In this document: positions 33,735 through 44,982 of the stretch, piece by piece | Position numbering within the stretch: position 1 is the stretch's first letter | Layout: each line of letters begins with the position of its first letter | Source: Datura wrightii | Taxonomy: Eukaryota > Streptophyta > Magnoliopsida > Solanales > Solanaceae | Length of the DNA: 64,000 nucleotides | Direction of reading: 5' to 3' | Assembly (NCBI GenBank): GCA_035772735.1 | Contig: JASDFA010000001.1 | Span: 55,381,001 to 55,445,000 of the forward strand | The notes under the pieces: model-generated | What the model was told of the DNA's origin: nothing | Database searches by the model: none | What the model saw: the letters and a program-made list of their open reading frames with translations, nothing else | Made by a program: the position numbers and the translations under genes

Positions 33735-34781
33735 AAGGGATTCTCGGTAGATCATCTTGAAAGACTTGTAGATAATCACATACTACTGGGACTGTTGGAT
33801 AGTTGAGGTCTCAGACGTTTTATACATAAACCTAACTAAATGGTATATGCAACCCTTGGAGATGAAATGACTTACAGGCACAACTGAACTACCCTTCCAT
33901 TCTATGACTGGCTCACCCGGAAATCCGAACTCTACTGCTCGGGTTCTACAATTAACTGAGGCATAACATGCAATTAGTCAATCCATGCCGAGGATAACAT
34001 CAAAATCAGTCATGGATAAATCTACTAAATCTTCTATGGTGACTTTCTAAAGGACTGTGACTGGGAAACTTCTATACACCCATCTAGCTACAATTGAATC
34101 ACCCACTGGAGTGGATACTGAGAATGGTTTTAACAAGATATCGTGATTGACTCTGAAACAGCTAGCCTCCTAGGGCATAATAAAGACAAGGTATCCCCTG
34201 GATCTAACAAAGAATATACATCAAGGTGGAAAACTCGTAACATAGTAGTAATTACATTCGGGGAGACCTCATGCTCTCGGCAGGATGCTAAGGCATACAA
34301 TTTGTTTTGGTGTTGACCGCCATCATGGCTCTGTCTAGATGCCAGGAAATCTTTAAACATATTTCCGAGCTTTTCGCACCCGAAGCAAGCACCTGTACCC
34401 GCCAAACACTGACCCGTGTGCCTCCGACCATACCTATCGCAAACTGGGATACTAGAATCTGCGGGCCTGCTGCTCTGACCCCTAGAGCCTCATGCTCGTC
34501 CCCTCTGGTCGTACTTGGGTAGTGATGGAACGCTCATCACTGAAGATACTGGGGCTGAACAACTCTAGTGGGACTACTGTCGATGCCCACCGCTTGGTCT
34601 CGGTTGAGAGAACCTATTGCTGTCTGTCCTAGCCCTCTTGGCCTCTCCTTCCCTCAGATGCTCCATCTCCATCTACTGGGCGTATAGTACTATCTGAGGA
34701 AAAATCCATATCCTAATGGAGCATGGCGGTTCTGCAATCCTTGTCTAGATAGTCCGCCACCCCATGGAAAAACCTGCTCAT
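33735..34781 (-). pseudogene. gag-pol: Protease and gag C-terminus of element E
   Basis: The protease motif is LLDPGDTLSLL at about 34190 (Ala of DPGA changed to Asp). Upstream lies a degenerate knuckle CFGCEKLGNMFKDF near 34370, in which His and the last Cys are replaced. Gag continues to 34781, ending in the CTCAT copy of the F target duplication. Frameshifts and stops are frequent. Confidence 0.75.
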
Positions 34782-35686
34782 TGTCCGGTGGTTTGCAATA
34801 GGGTTAAAAACCGACACGCAAGTGCACGTGGTCAAACAAGTAATAAAGTGGCTAAGTAAGCCAAGTATCGAACCAAGGAGACTCTGGATAAGTAAAATTG
34901 CTTAAGTATACTATATTCTAGCTTACTTCTAATTATGCTGACAACAACGTAACCAAAAGTTAAATAATTTTTGTTTATAAATTATATACTAAAACTATTA
35001 ACAAATATTTACTTTGAATTGAAACTATGGATATGAGCATGCCAAGGTTAAGAACAAGTAATGAACTTGATTATAATCATAATTTGGTTATTCTTCTCTT
35101 CTAGTTGCTAGCCAAGAACATTAGCCTAGAGATTAAAACTCTCGTATTTAATCTCACTTAAGAATCATAAACCATCCGTCTACATTTCTGTGATCAAATG
35201 CAATTTATGACGTCGCAATACAATTCCGGGTCCTAAATTGACTAATACGGCTTTCAAGTATATTTCTATCAGGAAAGCACAACCCAATTTTCCCAAATCA
35301 AGTTAAGAACAATACCCTATTAATTCACAACTTTCCAATTTCGTGCTCTCTCGAGTGAAATCAGACTTTTTAGATGTACATTAATGTCGGCCACACACTA
35401 ATGCAGTAGAAACAAGAATTAATAGAACAACATAGAAGAAGAAGATGAAAAACCATACAATTCAATAATCAAAATTCATCGCCATTGTTCATAACCTCAG
35501 CAAGGAAGAGAATTAGCCACTCATTTGTGGATTAATCATCCTAAAACAAGTGTTAATCATACAAACAATTGATTGAAAGAAGAAAGAAAGAGAGAAAAAC
35601 CCTTATCTTTTTTGTCCCTCAACTGCCTGTAACCCACGTCCTTGCTCCACCAAGTCTAAATTTATTAAAAATAAGCCTAAGTGTTC

Positions 35687-35694
35687 TATTTATA
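35687..35694 (-). promoter_or_regulatory. LTR TATA box of F (3' copy)
   Basis: TATAAATA on the minus strand in CTAGTATAAATAGAAC. The 5' LTR counterpart, which would drive F, is at 47125-47132. Confidence 0.65.
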
Positions 35695-35726
35695 CTAGTG
35701 GGAATTTTTCCCGGAATAACAAGCAA

Positions 35727-35768
35727 CGTGTCACGGAGGCAAACGTGGAGCACTGCCTCGGTGACACG
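35727..35768 (-). promoter_or_regulatory. Promoter-proximal dyad of F LTR
   Basis: Plus-strand arms CGTGTCACGGAGG (35727-35739) and CCTCGGTGACACG (35756-35768) are 29 bp apart start to start. A related GTGGCACGG module begins at 35821. The 5' LTR copy near 47163 has lost part of the second arm. Confidence 0.55.
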
Positions 35769-36196
35769 GCGTGGACGCGGACCCTCACTGGAAATCCAGG
35801 TTCCGGGAATATAGCCTCAACGTGGCACGGCATGCAACGCGGAGGCTTGCCTCCGTGCCACGGAGCTGTCGCGAGGCTTCACTGGAAATTGCCAAATTAA
35901 TTCATCCTCCATGCAGTGTGCCTCCGCGATGGTAGCGTGGCACGGCTCCATCGCGGAGCCCCTTTACATTGTGCATTCCAATGTATTTTCCGTGCTCGCA
36001 TCCAAGTCCAACTCCGATATTGTTCCAACATGCATTTTAGCTCCTCAAAATCATGTTTTACCTACAAAACAATGCTAATCATGTTGGTTAGTATAAATAA
36101 TCATTTTATTACCAATTACATGAAAATATATACACATTGCATAATAAACAAGACGAAAATGATACGTTTGAGTATCACTTGGGCCCAAGATCACTT

Positions 36197-36210
36197 ACCC
36201 CACACTTAAA
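36197..36210 (-). other. 3' polypurine tract of F
   Basis: TTTAAGTGTGGGGT on the minus strand, 3 bp from the 3' LTR start at 36193. Confidence 0.8.
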
Positions 36211-38114
36211 TCCTTATTCGTCCTCGAACAACACATACACAACTCATGCAAATTACATCCCAACCTTCGCCACTATGTTGCGACAATTTACGCTACGGTC
36301 ATACCGATCATTCAATATTGTAAATCATCAAGAAAACATGCATGGTCTTAACAATGCAATGACCTTTAATACATTAAGACTTCCTAGACTTTAAGAATCG
36401 ACCCTCGATATCGGCAAACTCATGCAAATCAGCTAATCAAGATATCCGACACGAAAATCAATCTTTCATCAAGCATGTGCCCTCACAACTCAAGAGAATC
36501 TTCCCCTTTATGTTCATGCAACACACAAACATTCAAGTAGGGGCATGTCAAATTAATTTCACTCTCTCTCCCAAAAGAATTCACATGCATCATGTCATGA
36601 CCCATAGGCTTGCCCTTAGTGTATTACTCCACTAATATAAGGGAATGCAATGTAAGATCACGTAGGACTTTAATGGGTTGTAATGGAGGCTATGGAACAA
36701 GTATGTATTGGATTAGCCAATAATAGTCACTAGCATCCTTAAGCGCCTTTTCAAAACATTCCCATCAACTCATGAACATTGTTTCTCTCTTTTCTTTTTT
36801 TATCATCCCATTCATGCTGGTTTACTTTCGTATGGCCCATTTCATCAAACACACTTGACCTGACACAAAGGTTTTTCATGCACCTTCATTATCATTTCAT
36901 TATAACAAGTGCCTCTTCAACCTTTTCTTTTCTTTCCTCACTCTGCTCTTCTTTTTCTTTCTACTATTCTCACTCTTTGACACTTTGGGAAAATTTTTCT
37001 GTTCTTCTTAAGCGCTTAAGAGTTTTGTATAGACTTTACGGCTAATGAAAAGAAAGAATTAAGCTCAGTTTATACAATTTTGGACAAGAGAAAGAAAGAA
37101 TCGGCTAAAGGCTCAACGGGCTGACTAGGGTATACAGTCACATAAAAAGGTAGTGTATGACAAGAAAAAAATAGAAACTCTCGGTTAAGACAAAGAAATG
37201 CCTACATCCTTTCCAACACTACACCTCCTTCATTTCGTTTTGTACACACACCAGGCAAGGTCTAGACACTTCACAATAGCATGGAATAACAATACCTCAC
37301 TTCACACTTCATGCACATGCTCTATTCAAGATGCATTCACAGACTCTTTAATTAGCAAATTACATGAATTCAAAAATTAAGACTCAATCACATCGAATCG
37401 AATTATACAGCTTAGGTAACTCAACATATTTACAAAATTGCATGCTTTCAAATGAATCACTTTTACATTTCGAATATCAGTTACAACACACAACCATAAT
37501 TTCACAACCATATAGTAACTGCAGGTTCAGTGATGCAATCCACCAAAGAAAAAACTGAAAACTAATTAAAATCACTACTCCTACCGACTACATTTCCCTT
37601 AAGACGGTCGTCATCCATCCATCATAGGGAACGGTCACTAACTATGACATCGGTTCAATGAGACTATTCTCGGTAAAAGAACCGAAAACAAACTCCGAGA
37701 AACCCAAAAATAAAAATCGAAAAATTTTTGCAAAACATCGATCATTTCGATGGAAAAATATTTATAAAATATTTTACTATGTACAAAATATTTTCACAAA
37801 AATTTTAAAAATATCGATCATTTCGATAGAAAAAAAATATTTACAAAATTTACAAATTATTTACACTGGCAACCACAACCTTTCACAACACACATCAATT
37901 ACCACAAAAATATGTACAGATACAACTACAAATCAGTTTGCACTCACAACCACAGGGAAACATAAACATACATACAAAACAAAGGAAGAACATACAGCAA
38001 ATCAGCCCAGCCCCAGCACCTAGCTACTCCCCACCCCACACTTAAATCGAACACTGTCCCCAGTGTTCACAAAAATTAAAAATCACAAAAATTTCCGGTG
38101 GTGGAACTCCCTGA
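36211..38114 (-). other. 3' internal non-coding region of F
   Basis: About 1.9 kb without a supported gene; it is a diverged relative of the D and G 3' regions. Short frames here are chance. It contains an internal tract copy at 38033-38046. Confidence 0.75.
38033..38046 (-). other. Internal polypurine-tract copy downstream of ORF3
   Basis: TTTAAGTGTGGGGT on the minus strand, identical to the 3' tract 14-mer, 1,836 bp upstream of it and about 70 bp after the ORF3 tail. Confidence 0.6.
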
Positions 38115-39335
38115 TCAGTCGAAATATTCGACTTCTTCATCCGGTGCTGCTGCCTCATCGCCCATGTCCGAGTCACCTCCATCGTCATCATCGGACTCCA
38201 CATCGGAGTCCTCCCGACGTGTCTCCTCGTCCGTGGGGACATCATCGTCAGTGGGCTCAACGAAGGCTAGCCCCACTCGGCACAAAGCTCTGGCGTTTTC
38301 GCCAAATGGGTAATCCAGCTCCAGCTGCCATAACTCTTACTCCGTGGCTGGTCTCCCACCAATACGGAGCTGAAGCATTTGCATACCAAACATCCGTGCC
38401 ATGTACTGATCGTCACGAGCATGTCGCTCGCCCAGTGTCAGCACTGGCCCGTGTGTGGTGTCGGGGGCCTTGGTTTTGGTCACATCAAGGGCCCTCCGCT
38501 CCAACTGCGGGATGTAGTCCAAAGCCTCTTCCTCGACGTCGAGGCCCCAGAGAAAGGTGGTGATGAGTCCGCCGAACCCATACCTGTGGCCCTGGTGTAG
38601 TCGGGCTCTCTTCATGGCGGATATGATGACCGCCCCAACATTAATCTCTAACCCTTTCATCAGGGCATACACCAGGCACACACGGTCCTGGGTCACATCC
38701 GTCATGTGCACCCCCGGGATGAAGCACGAACAAACTATTTTCAGCCATATTCTGGCCTCCCTGTTCATTTGAGAATACGGCAGAGTCTGGTGGTAACACC
38801 TCTCCTTATGTCTGCTCCATCGGGCTGTGGATCGAGCCCCACACAAAGTGCGTCTGATATCGGCGTATGGTGGGGTGATGTTCAGCTGGCGGAGAACGTG
38901 GGCGTCTGTGTCCCGCGGTCCAATGATGGCATTTAATTTCTGGGGTTCTAGAATGACAATCTGCCCTCTGATCTTTATTGTGTGGCTTCTGATGGCCGGG
39001 TTCCAATTTGCATAGAACTCCCGGACTAAATGTAGGTTGCACTCCTTGGGCTCCTGAAATATGAAGCTGAGCCTAGCTTCCTCGATTCTCTGCACAATAT
39101 GGGGGAACTCCTGTGCTAGTGGTTCCCGTGCAATATGCTCCTCAGGGAAGTACTCATTCTCCTTATGTTTAGCGTACCACTTCTTCCCTTCATCGGTCAC
39201 CCACCTCGTTCCGTATTGGCGGCGTTGGCCGCGCAGAACAGGTGGTGCAGCTGGGACTGCTGTGCCCAATCTCATGCGTTTTCTCCCGGTGCCTGAAGTA
39301 GATGCACCTTTACCCTTATCCTGCCTACTCGCCAT
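38115..39335 (-). pseudogene. ORF3 of element F (plant transposon protein-like), one internal stop
   Basis: The start at 39335 (MASRQDKGKG, context ACAATGG) is preferred over an upstream ATG at 39350 because TTGACAG, a possible splice acceptor, lies between them. The frame is open to TAA at 38337, then continues in the same frame for 73 codons to TGA 38115, giving an acidic Asp/Glu tail ending EEVEYFD. Residues about 100-270 (VREFYANWNPAIRSH; DRVCLVYALMKGLEINVG) resemble the domain Pfam calls putative plant transposon protein; this is from memory. It sits in the env position of Athila elements, but I see no signal peptide or membrane segment. Function unknown. Confidence 0.75.
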
Positions 39336-39417
39336 TGTACCTGTCAACATAAATAAACAAGCACAATGTCAGCTAAATACATGTTAACTTTGGCTAAGGT
39401 CGGGTTAAACTAAGTTT

Positions 39418-39429
39418 ACCCCACACTTA
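39418..39429 (-). other. Internal polypurine-tract copy upstream of ORF3
   Basis: TAAGTGTGGGGT on the minus strand, about 80 bp before the ORF3 start. Confidence 0.5.
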
Positions 39430-40226
39430 GTCCTTAGCTACTCTTACGATACTACGGCAAGGATTACTTTATTTAGAACCTAAACACAAACAACTATACA
39501 ATTTATGCTTAGTGCGTTCACAAAAAATTTTCGACAGTATAACTTTTAGCGTACTACTCAGACTTCATACAGCTAATCCCAATCCTACCATCGCTAGCAA
39601 TTCAACCATCGCACTTAGCAACGAAGACAACAAACAAAAACAACGACAAAAATTCTATATACATACAAATCCAAATAACCAAACCAATTTGAACAATTTT
39701 TACATTTTCCCAAAACCTGAGAATTCGTCGTCTATTACCTTCAAACAATATTTACAACGACTATCTCAATTCACAAACACACCCCGGCATATAATTCACC
39801 AATTTATCAAGTTACCCAATTCGATTTCAGCAACCCCAACCCTAGAATTCAATTTTATAATCAAATTCGAATCATTCACGCAATCGACAAGTTCAAACGC
39901 TAATTACAACATTCCGAACATTTATCAATCAAAGAATAATTCAATTTCATGCTAAATTGCTAATTGGGGTGATTTATCTCACCTCCCATGCTCAAATTCG
40001 ACTAAAATCAACAAAAACTTGAGAGAGTAGAGGAAAACATACCTTTAAGTTGAATGATCGAAGAAACTCGACAATTTGGTTGCTTAATAGCGTGGCACGT
40101 TGGTTGGGGAGGGGGATTCGGGTGTTTGGTCGCGGAGAAGAGAGGAAATGGGGGAAAAGGGACTAAAATCGGGGTTAAAAATGAAGGGAAACACGCGGGT
40201 CACCCGGCAACCCGGTGTGACCCGTC
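39430..40226 (-). other. Spacer between integrase and ORF3 of F
   Basis: AT-rich non-coding sequence without a credible frame, giving way to a more GC-rich part near 40080-40226. It would be the leader of any transcript started at the module at 40227-40386. Confidence 0.6.
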
Positions 40227-40386
40227 ACAAAATATAGGGCAACGTGTCACGGAGGGTAACGCGGAGCCCCTCCTCCGTGACACGGAGCTAACGCGATGGC
40301 TCACTGGAATATAAAAAAAATAAAAAATCCAGATTTAACCTCAACGTGTCACGGAGGGTAACGCGGTGGTCCACCTCTGTAACACG
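40227..40386 (-). promoter_or_regulatory. U3-like dyad module in the pol-ORF3 spacer
   Basis: Plus-strand arms CGTGTCACGGAGG (40243-40255) and CCTCCGTGACACG (40272-40284) form a perfect 13-bp dyad. A second, decayed dyad (40345-40357, 40374-40386) lies 102 bp away. Arm spacing is 29 bp in both, the same as in the F LTR. A minus-strand TATATTTT-like box in AAAATATA (about 40229-40236) lies just downstream. Flanking words (CACTGGAA, TCCAG, CCTCAACGTG) also match the LTR order. Confidence 0.5.
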
Positions 40387-40643
40387 GAGCCATCGCCCCA
40401 GTGCACTGTCTCTTCATTTATTCAATTTTTTCATACCCTGCCTTTTCCTTCCCGATTCCATGCACATTTTTCTCCGGTTGACCTGAAAATCACCTTACTA
40501 AACAAAATTGGTTAGATTAATAGATTTCCCTAACTAAAGTGAAAAATATTAACTAAAATGAAAAATTTATACCACATCAAAAAAAAGAAAAATTAAAATA
40601 AAAACTATTTACACTTTACTAAACAAAAGAAAAAAATATTTTT

Positions 40644-40692
40644 CACGGGTTGACTCCCGTGCAGCGCCTGGTTTACCGTCGCGGCTCGACGT
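40644..40692 (-). other. Tandem post-pol hairpins of F
   Basis: Minus strand: hairpin 1 ACGTCG-AGCCG-CGACGG (40677-40692, 5 pairs), then hairpin 2 CACGGG-AGTCAA-CCCGTG (40644-40661). They start 34 bases after the pol stop at 40726. Confidence 0.7.
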
Positions 40693-40725
40693 CCTTTATG
40701 CTCAATTATCCACTAGGGTGATGGA

Positions 40726-43700
40726 CTATTTTTCACGATCATTGTCCTCCCCCCAGTAGTGCTTACATCTCTGCCCATTTACCAAGAACGTAGCACTCCG
40801 ATCTTCTTGCCACAGTTCTACGGCCCCGTGAGGGGTCATTCTTACCACTTCAAACGGTCCCGACCATTTAGACCTTAGCTTACTAGGAAACAACTTCAAC
40901 CTCAAATTAAAGAGCAAAACTTTCTGTCCCGGCTCGAAAATGCGATGCACCACATGCTTATCATGCCATCTTTTGGTTCTTTCCTTGTAGTACTTAGCAC
41001 TCTCATAGGCATGCTAGCGGAACTCATCAAGTTCACTGAGCTGCATTAATCTCTTTTTACCCGCCAGCTCTGAGTCCATATTGAGTTTTCTGACAGCCCA
41101 AAAAGGTCGGTGCTCTAATTCCACCGGGAGATGACATGCTTTGCCGTAGACCAATCAGTATGGTGAAGTTCCAATCGGTGTCTTATAAGCAGTTCGGTAA
41201 GCCCACAACGCATCGTCGAGTTTTCTTGACCAATCATTCCGTTGTGTATTCACCATTTTCTGAAGAATCTGCTTCACCTCCCAATTTGACACCTCTACTT
41301 GCCCACTAGTTTGGGGGTGGTATGCTGTTGCCACTTTATGGCGCACCCCATACTTGGCTAGTAATTTCTTGAAACTTGCATTGACAAAATGAGCCCCTCC
41401 ATCACTGATAATTGCTCGGGGTGTCCCGAACCTTGTGAGGATGTGTTTTTTCACAAACTTCGTTACTACCTTGTTGTCATTTCTGGGGTAAGCTATTACT
41501 TCCACCCATTTTGACACATAATCTACAGCCACCAAGATGTAACGATTACCAAATCACGGTGGGAATGGACCCATGAAGTTAGTGCCCCATACATCAAAGG
41601 GCTCGACTTCCAGTATATTCTGCAAAGGCATCTCCTGTCTTCTGCCAATTGATCCTGTACGCTGACATCTATCACATATTTTGACATATGCCATAGAGTC
41701 TCTGAACAGTGTTGGCCAAAAGAAACCTGACTGTAGAACCTTGTGCGCTGTTCTCTCACCTCCGTGATGCCCTCCATACAACGAAGAATGGCAGCCCCTC
41801 AACACTTCTGCTATCTGACTCTCTGGGGTGCATCTTCTCATCACCTGATCTGGTCCCTGTTTGAACAAATATGGCTCATCCAATACATAATGCCGGCTGT
41901 CATGCCTCAATTTCCTTCTGTGTTGGTCTGTTGTTTCAGGTGGGTAGACTCCGCTCACTAGCAAGTTGACTATGTCTGCATACCAGGGAACTTCAGCTTC
42001 TCCCACCGCCAAGAGTTGCTCATCTGGGAATTCTTCATTTATGTTATCACTTTCCATCACATGCGACCGACTTTCCAGTCGTGATAGGTGATCTGCTGCT
42101 TGGTTCTCGCTTCCCTTTCTATCTCCGATCTCAAGGTCGAACTCCTGCAACAATAAGATCCATCTAATCAATCTAGGCTTAGCATCCTTCTTGTTGAATA
42201 GGTACCGAATAGCTGCATGATCGGTGTACACCACAACTTTCGAACCCACCAAATAAGACCTGAATTTGTCAAATGCAAACACCAAGGCTAGCATCTCTTT
42301 CTCTGGGACTGTGTAATTGCTCTGGGCTGTATTCAGTGTTTTGCTTGCATAATAAATAGAATGGAAAATTCTATTTTTTCTTTTTCCCAATACGGCTCCC
42401 ACAGCCACGTCACTGGCATCACACATCAGCTCAAATGGTTGTTCCCAATCAGGAGAAGTAAGTATAGGTGCTTCTATCAATTTCTGCTTCAACTTTTCAA
42501 ATGCTGTAACACACTCATCATTCAACTCAAACTTTACCTCCTTTTCTAGCAGTCTGCATAGTGGTCTAGAAATGTTGGAAAAGTTTTTGATGAATCGTCT
42601 GTAGAATCCTGCATGCCCCAGAAAACTGCGCACACCTTTCACTGACACTGGTGGTGGCAATTTTTCAATAACCTCGATCTTAGCACGATCGACTTCCAAC
42701 CCCTTTTTAGATACTTTGTGGCCAAGGACAATTCCCTTCTTCACCAAGAAGTGGCATTTCTCCCAGTTTAATACAACGTTGGATTCTTCACATCGAGCCA
42801 ACACCCTGTCAAGATTCTGCAAACATGTAGCAAACGAATTACCGAAAACAGAAAAATCATCCATAAATACCTCAACAAAATCCTCAACCATGTCATGGAA
42901 TATAGCCATCATGCATCTCTGAAATGTGGCGGGTGCGTTGCATAACCCAAACGGCATCCGCCTGAAAGCATATGTCCCATAAGGACAGGTGAAAGTAGTC
43001 TTCTCTTGATCCTCCGGAGCTATGGCTATTTGGTTATAACCAGAGTACCCATCAAGGAAGCAATAATACTCCTGTCCTGCCAACCTATCAAGTATTTGAT
43101 CAATGAAAGGGATGGGGTAATGATCTTTCCTCGTGGCTTCGTTTAGCTTTCTGTAGTCCATACAAATTCGCCAGCCTGTGACGGTTCGAGTAGGGATCAA
43201 CTCATTTTTCTCGTTGGGGACTACGGTCATCCCCCCTTTCATAGGAACACATTGAACGGGGCTGACCCACTCACTGTCTGAAATTGGGTAGACCACACCT
43301 GCATCAAGCCACTTGATTATTTCTTTCCTTACCACATCCTTCATTGCTGGATTAAGTCTCCGTTGCGTCTGAACGGTTGGTTTGGCTCCTTGCTCCATGA
43401 ATATCCTGTGTGTGCAGAAAGCGGGATTAATACCCTAAATGTCAGACATTTGCCAACCCATTGCTTTCTTCCTCTTTCTGAGGACACCCAATGCTGCCTT
43501 TTCCTGTGCCTCCGTCAAGTCTGCAGAGATGATAACTGGTAACGTCTCCCCCTCCCCCAAAAAGATATATTTTAGATGGGGAGGCAATTATTTCAGCTCC
43601 AGCTTCGGTGCCTCCTCAACGGATGGTTTCGGCAAAGGCTCTAGAGATCTCATCAATGACTGGAATTCCTGTCTCCTCGGATGATTAGGTGCCCCATTCA

Positions 43701-43779
43701 ACAATTGGACCATTCCACACGCCTCTCTATCCCCAAAATGATCAGAATGCGTTAACGCTCTTTCCAATGGGTCTTGAGA
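40726..43779 (-). pseudogene. pol: pol of element F: RT, RNase H, integrase
   Basis: One frame continues from the protease through to TAG at 40726, with stops at 43588 (TAA), 43435 (TAG), 41554 (TGA), 41155 (TGA) and 41014 (TAG). The open core 41554-43398 holds RT (FLDGYSGYNQI; MPFGLCNAPATFQRCM; FMDDFSVFG), RNase H (MCDASDVAVGAVLG; VYTDHAAIRYL) and the integrase zinc region (GGHHGGERTAHK, CDRCQRTG). Integrase Asp and Glu blocks (ISDGGAHF; YHPQTSGQVEVSN) are at 41155-41535. The C-terminal GPF module (RSKWSGPFEVVRM) is at 40726-40953. All visible catalytic residues are kept; only the stops disable it. Confidence 0.9.
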
Positions 43780-44982
43780 TTAAACAACCTGCCTAATTTC
43801 CCCATGTTCAACCACACTAATTTTTGAAAGCTCCTCATTTATAGCTGGCAGCTTCATGGCTTTTAGCACATCAAATACCTCTACCTTGTCATGTGCTCGC
43901 ATTGTAAGTTGACCCGCAGCTACGTCAATTAATGCTTTCCCGGTTGCCAAGAAGGGTCGTCCCAAAATAAATGGGACTTCAGCGACTGGTTCAAAATCCA
44001 GAACAATAAAATCAACAGGAAAAATGAGGGATCCCACTTGCACAAGCACATCCTCAACAATGCCATCCGGCCTAGCTAAGGATCTGTCTGCTAGCTGCAA
44101 GATTACGGTTGTAGGTCTACGACTCCCTAGACCTAACTTTCTGAATACCGAAGATGGCATCAGATTTATGCTCGCCCCCAAGTCACACAATCCACGAGCT
44201 CGGATATTCTGCCCAATTGTAAGCTGGATAGTAAAACTTCCAGGGTCTTTCAGCTTCGTGGGCAGTCTATTTTGGATCCGGGAAGTGCATTCCTCCGTAA
44301 AAGCTACCGTGGCATACTCAGTCAAACGACTTTTGTTGGCCACGATGTCTTTAATATATTTAGCATATTTTGGCACTCCCTGTAAGACATCAACAAGAGG
44401 TAAATTAACATGTACCTGTTTAAGCACCGCCATAAATTTCTTGAAACACGCCTCCTCCTTGTGTTTCTTGAGTCGTTGAGGGAACGGGGGTGGAGGCCTT
44501 TCTGATTCAGCTTCTTTGGTCTTCCCCTTATCCGCAAGTTTCTCTCCCTCAACATCTGCTGCTCCTAACTTTTGAGGCGGTCTTTCCGGTTCCACCTCCT
44601 TCAGCTGCAAACCACTCCTCGTGGTCACTGCATTTACCTGCTTTGGATTAGGATCCGTGTCGCTAGGCAGTCCTCCTCTGGGTCTTGTGTTTTGGGCACT
44701 AGCAAATTGCCCAAATTGATACTCAAGAGCCTTGGTCGCTAAATGATTGTTCTTCACTTCGACTGCCAATTTAACATAGTCAGCCTGCAATTGCGCCTGA
44801 TTAGCGATCATGGTCTTGAACATTTCTTCAATGGTAGGTGATGGTGGTGGAGGAGGGGCATTGTGATTTCTGAATTGAGATTGGTAGTTCTGTTGCCCTC
44901 CTTGATTCCTGTGTATACCCTGACCCGAACTTTGGCCTTGTTGGTTGTTGCTACCCCACGAAAATTTGGATGGTTCCTCCAA
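43780..44982 (-). pseudogene. gag-pol: gag end and aspartic protease of F
   Basis: A 400-codon open frame. It begins in a Gln/Asn-rich gag tail and has a Pro-rich stretch (APPPPPSP). The protease motif is LCDLGASINLMPSSVF, followed by VPFILGRPFLATGKA. It ends at TAA 43780, after which the pol frame continues in phase. It is shifted one frame from upstream gag by loss of one T near 44965, where D keeps a longer T run. Confidence 0.85.

Larger units (their letters stand above)
34782..36193 (-). repeat. 3' LTR of element F
   Basis: 1,412 bp. On the minus strand it starts TGATCTTGGGCCCAAGTGAT and ends ACCACCGGACA. TATAAATA (reverse) at 35687-35694; dyad modules at about 35727-35768 and from 35821. 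Confidence 0.95.

Noticed and set aside
38063..38563. 166-codon plus-strand frame opposite ORF3
   Set aside because: Antisense shadow of the ORF3 coding strand with no motif; its Ser/Pro/Arg-rich composition mirrors the acidic tail.
38337..39335. Retroviral-type envelope protein
   Set aside because: No signal peptide, transmembrane segment or furin-like site is visible; only the position is env-like.
41554..43398. Endogenous pararetrovirus RT rather than retrotransposon
   Set aside because: The same frame has integrase, the element has LTRs and a target duplication, and there is no movement or coat protein.
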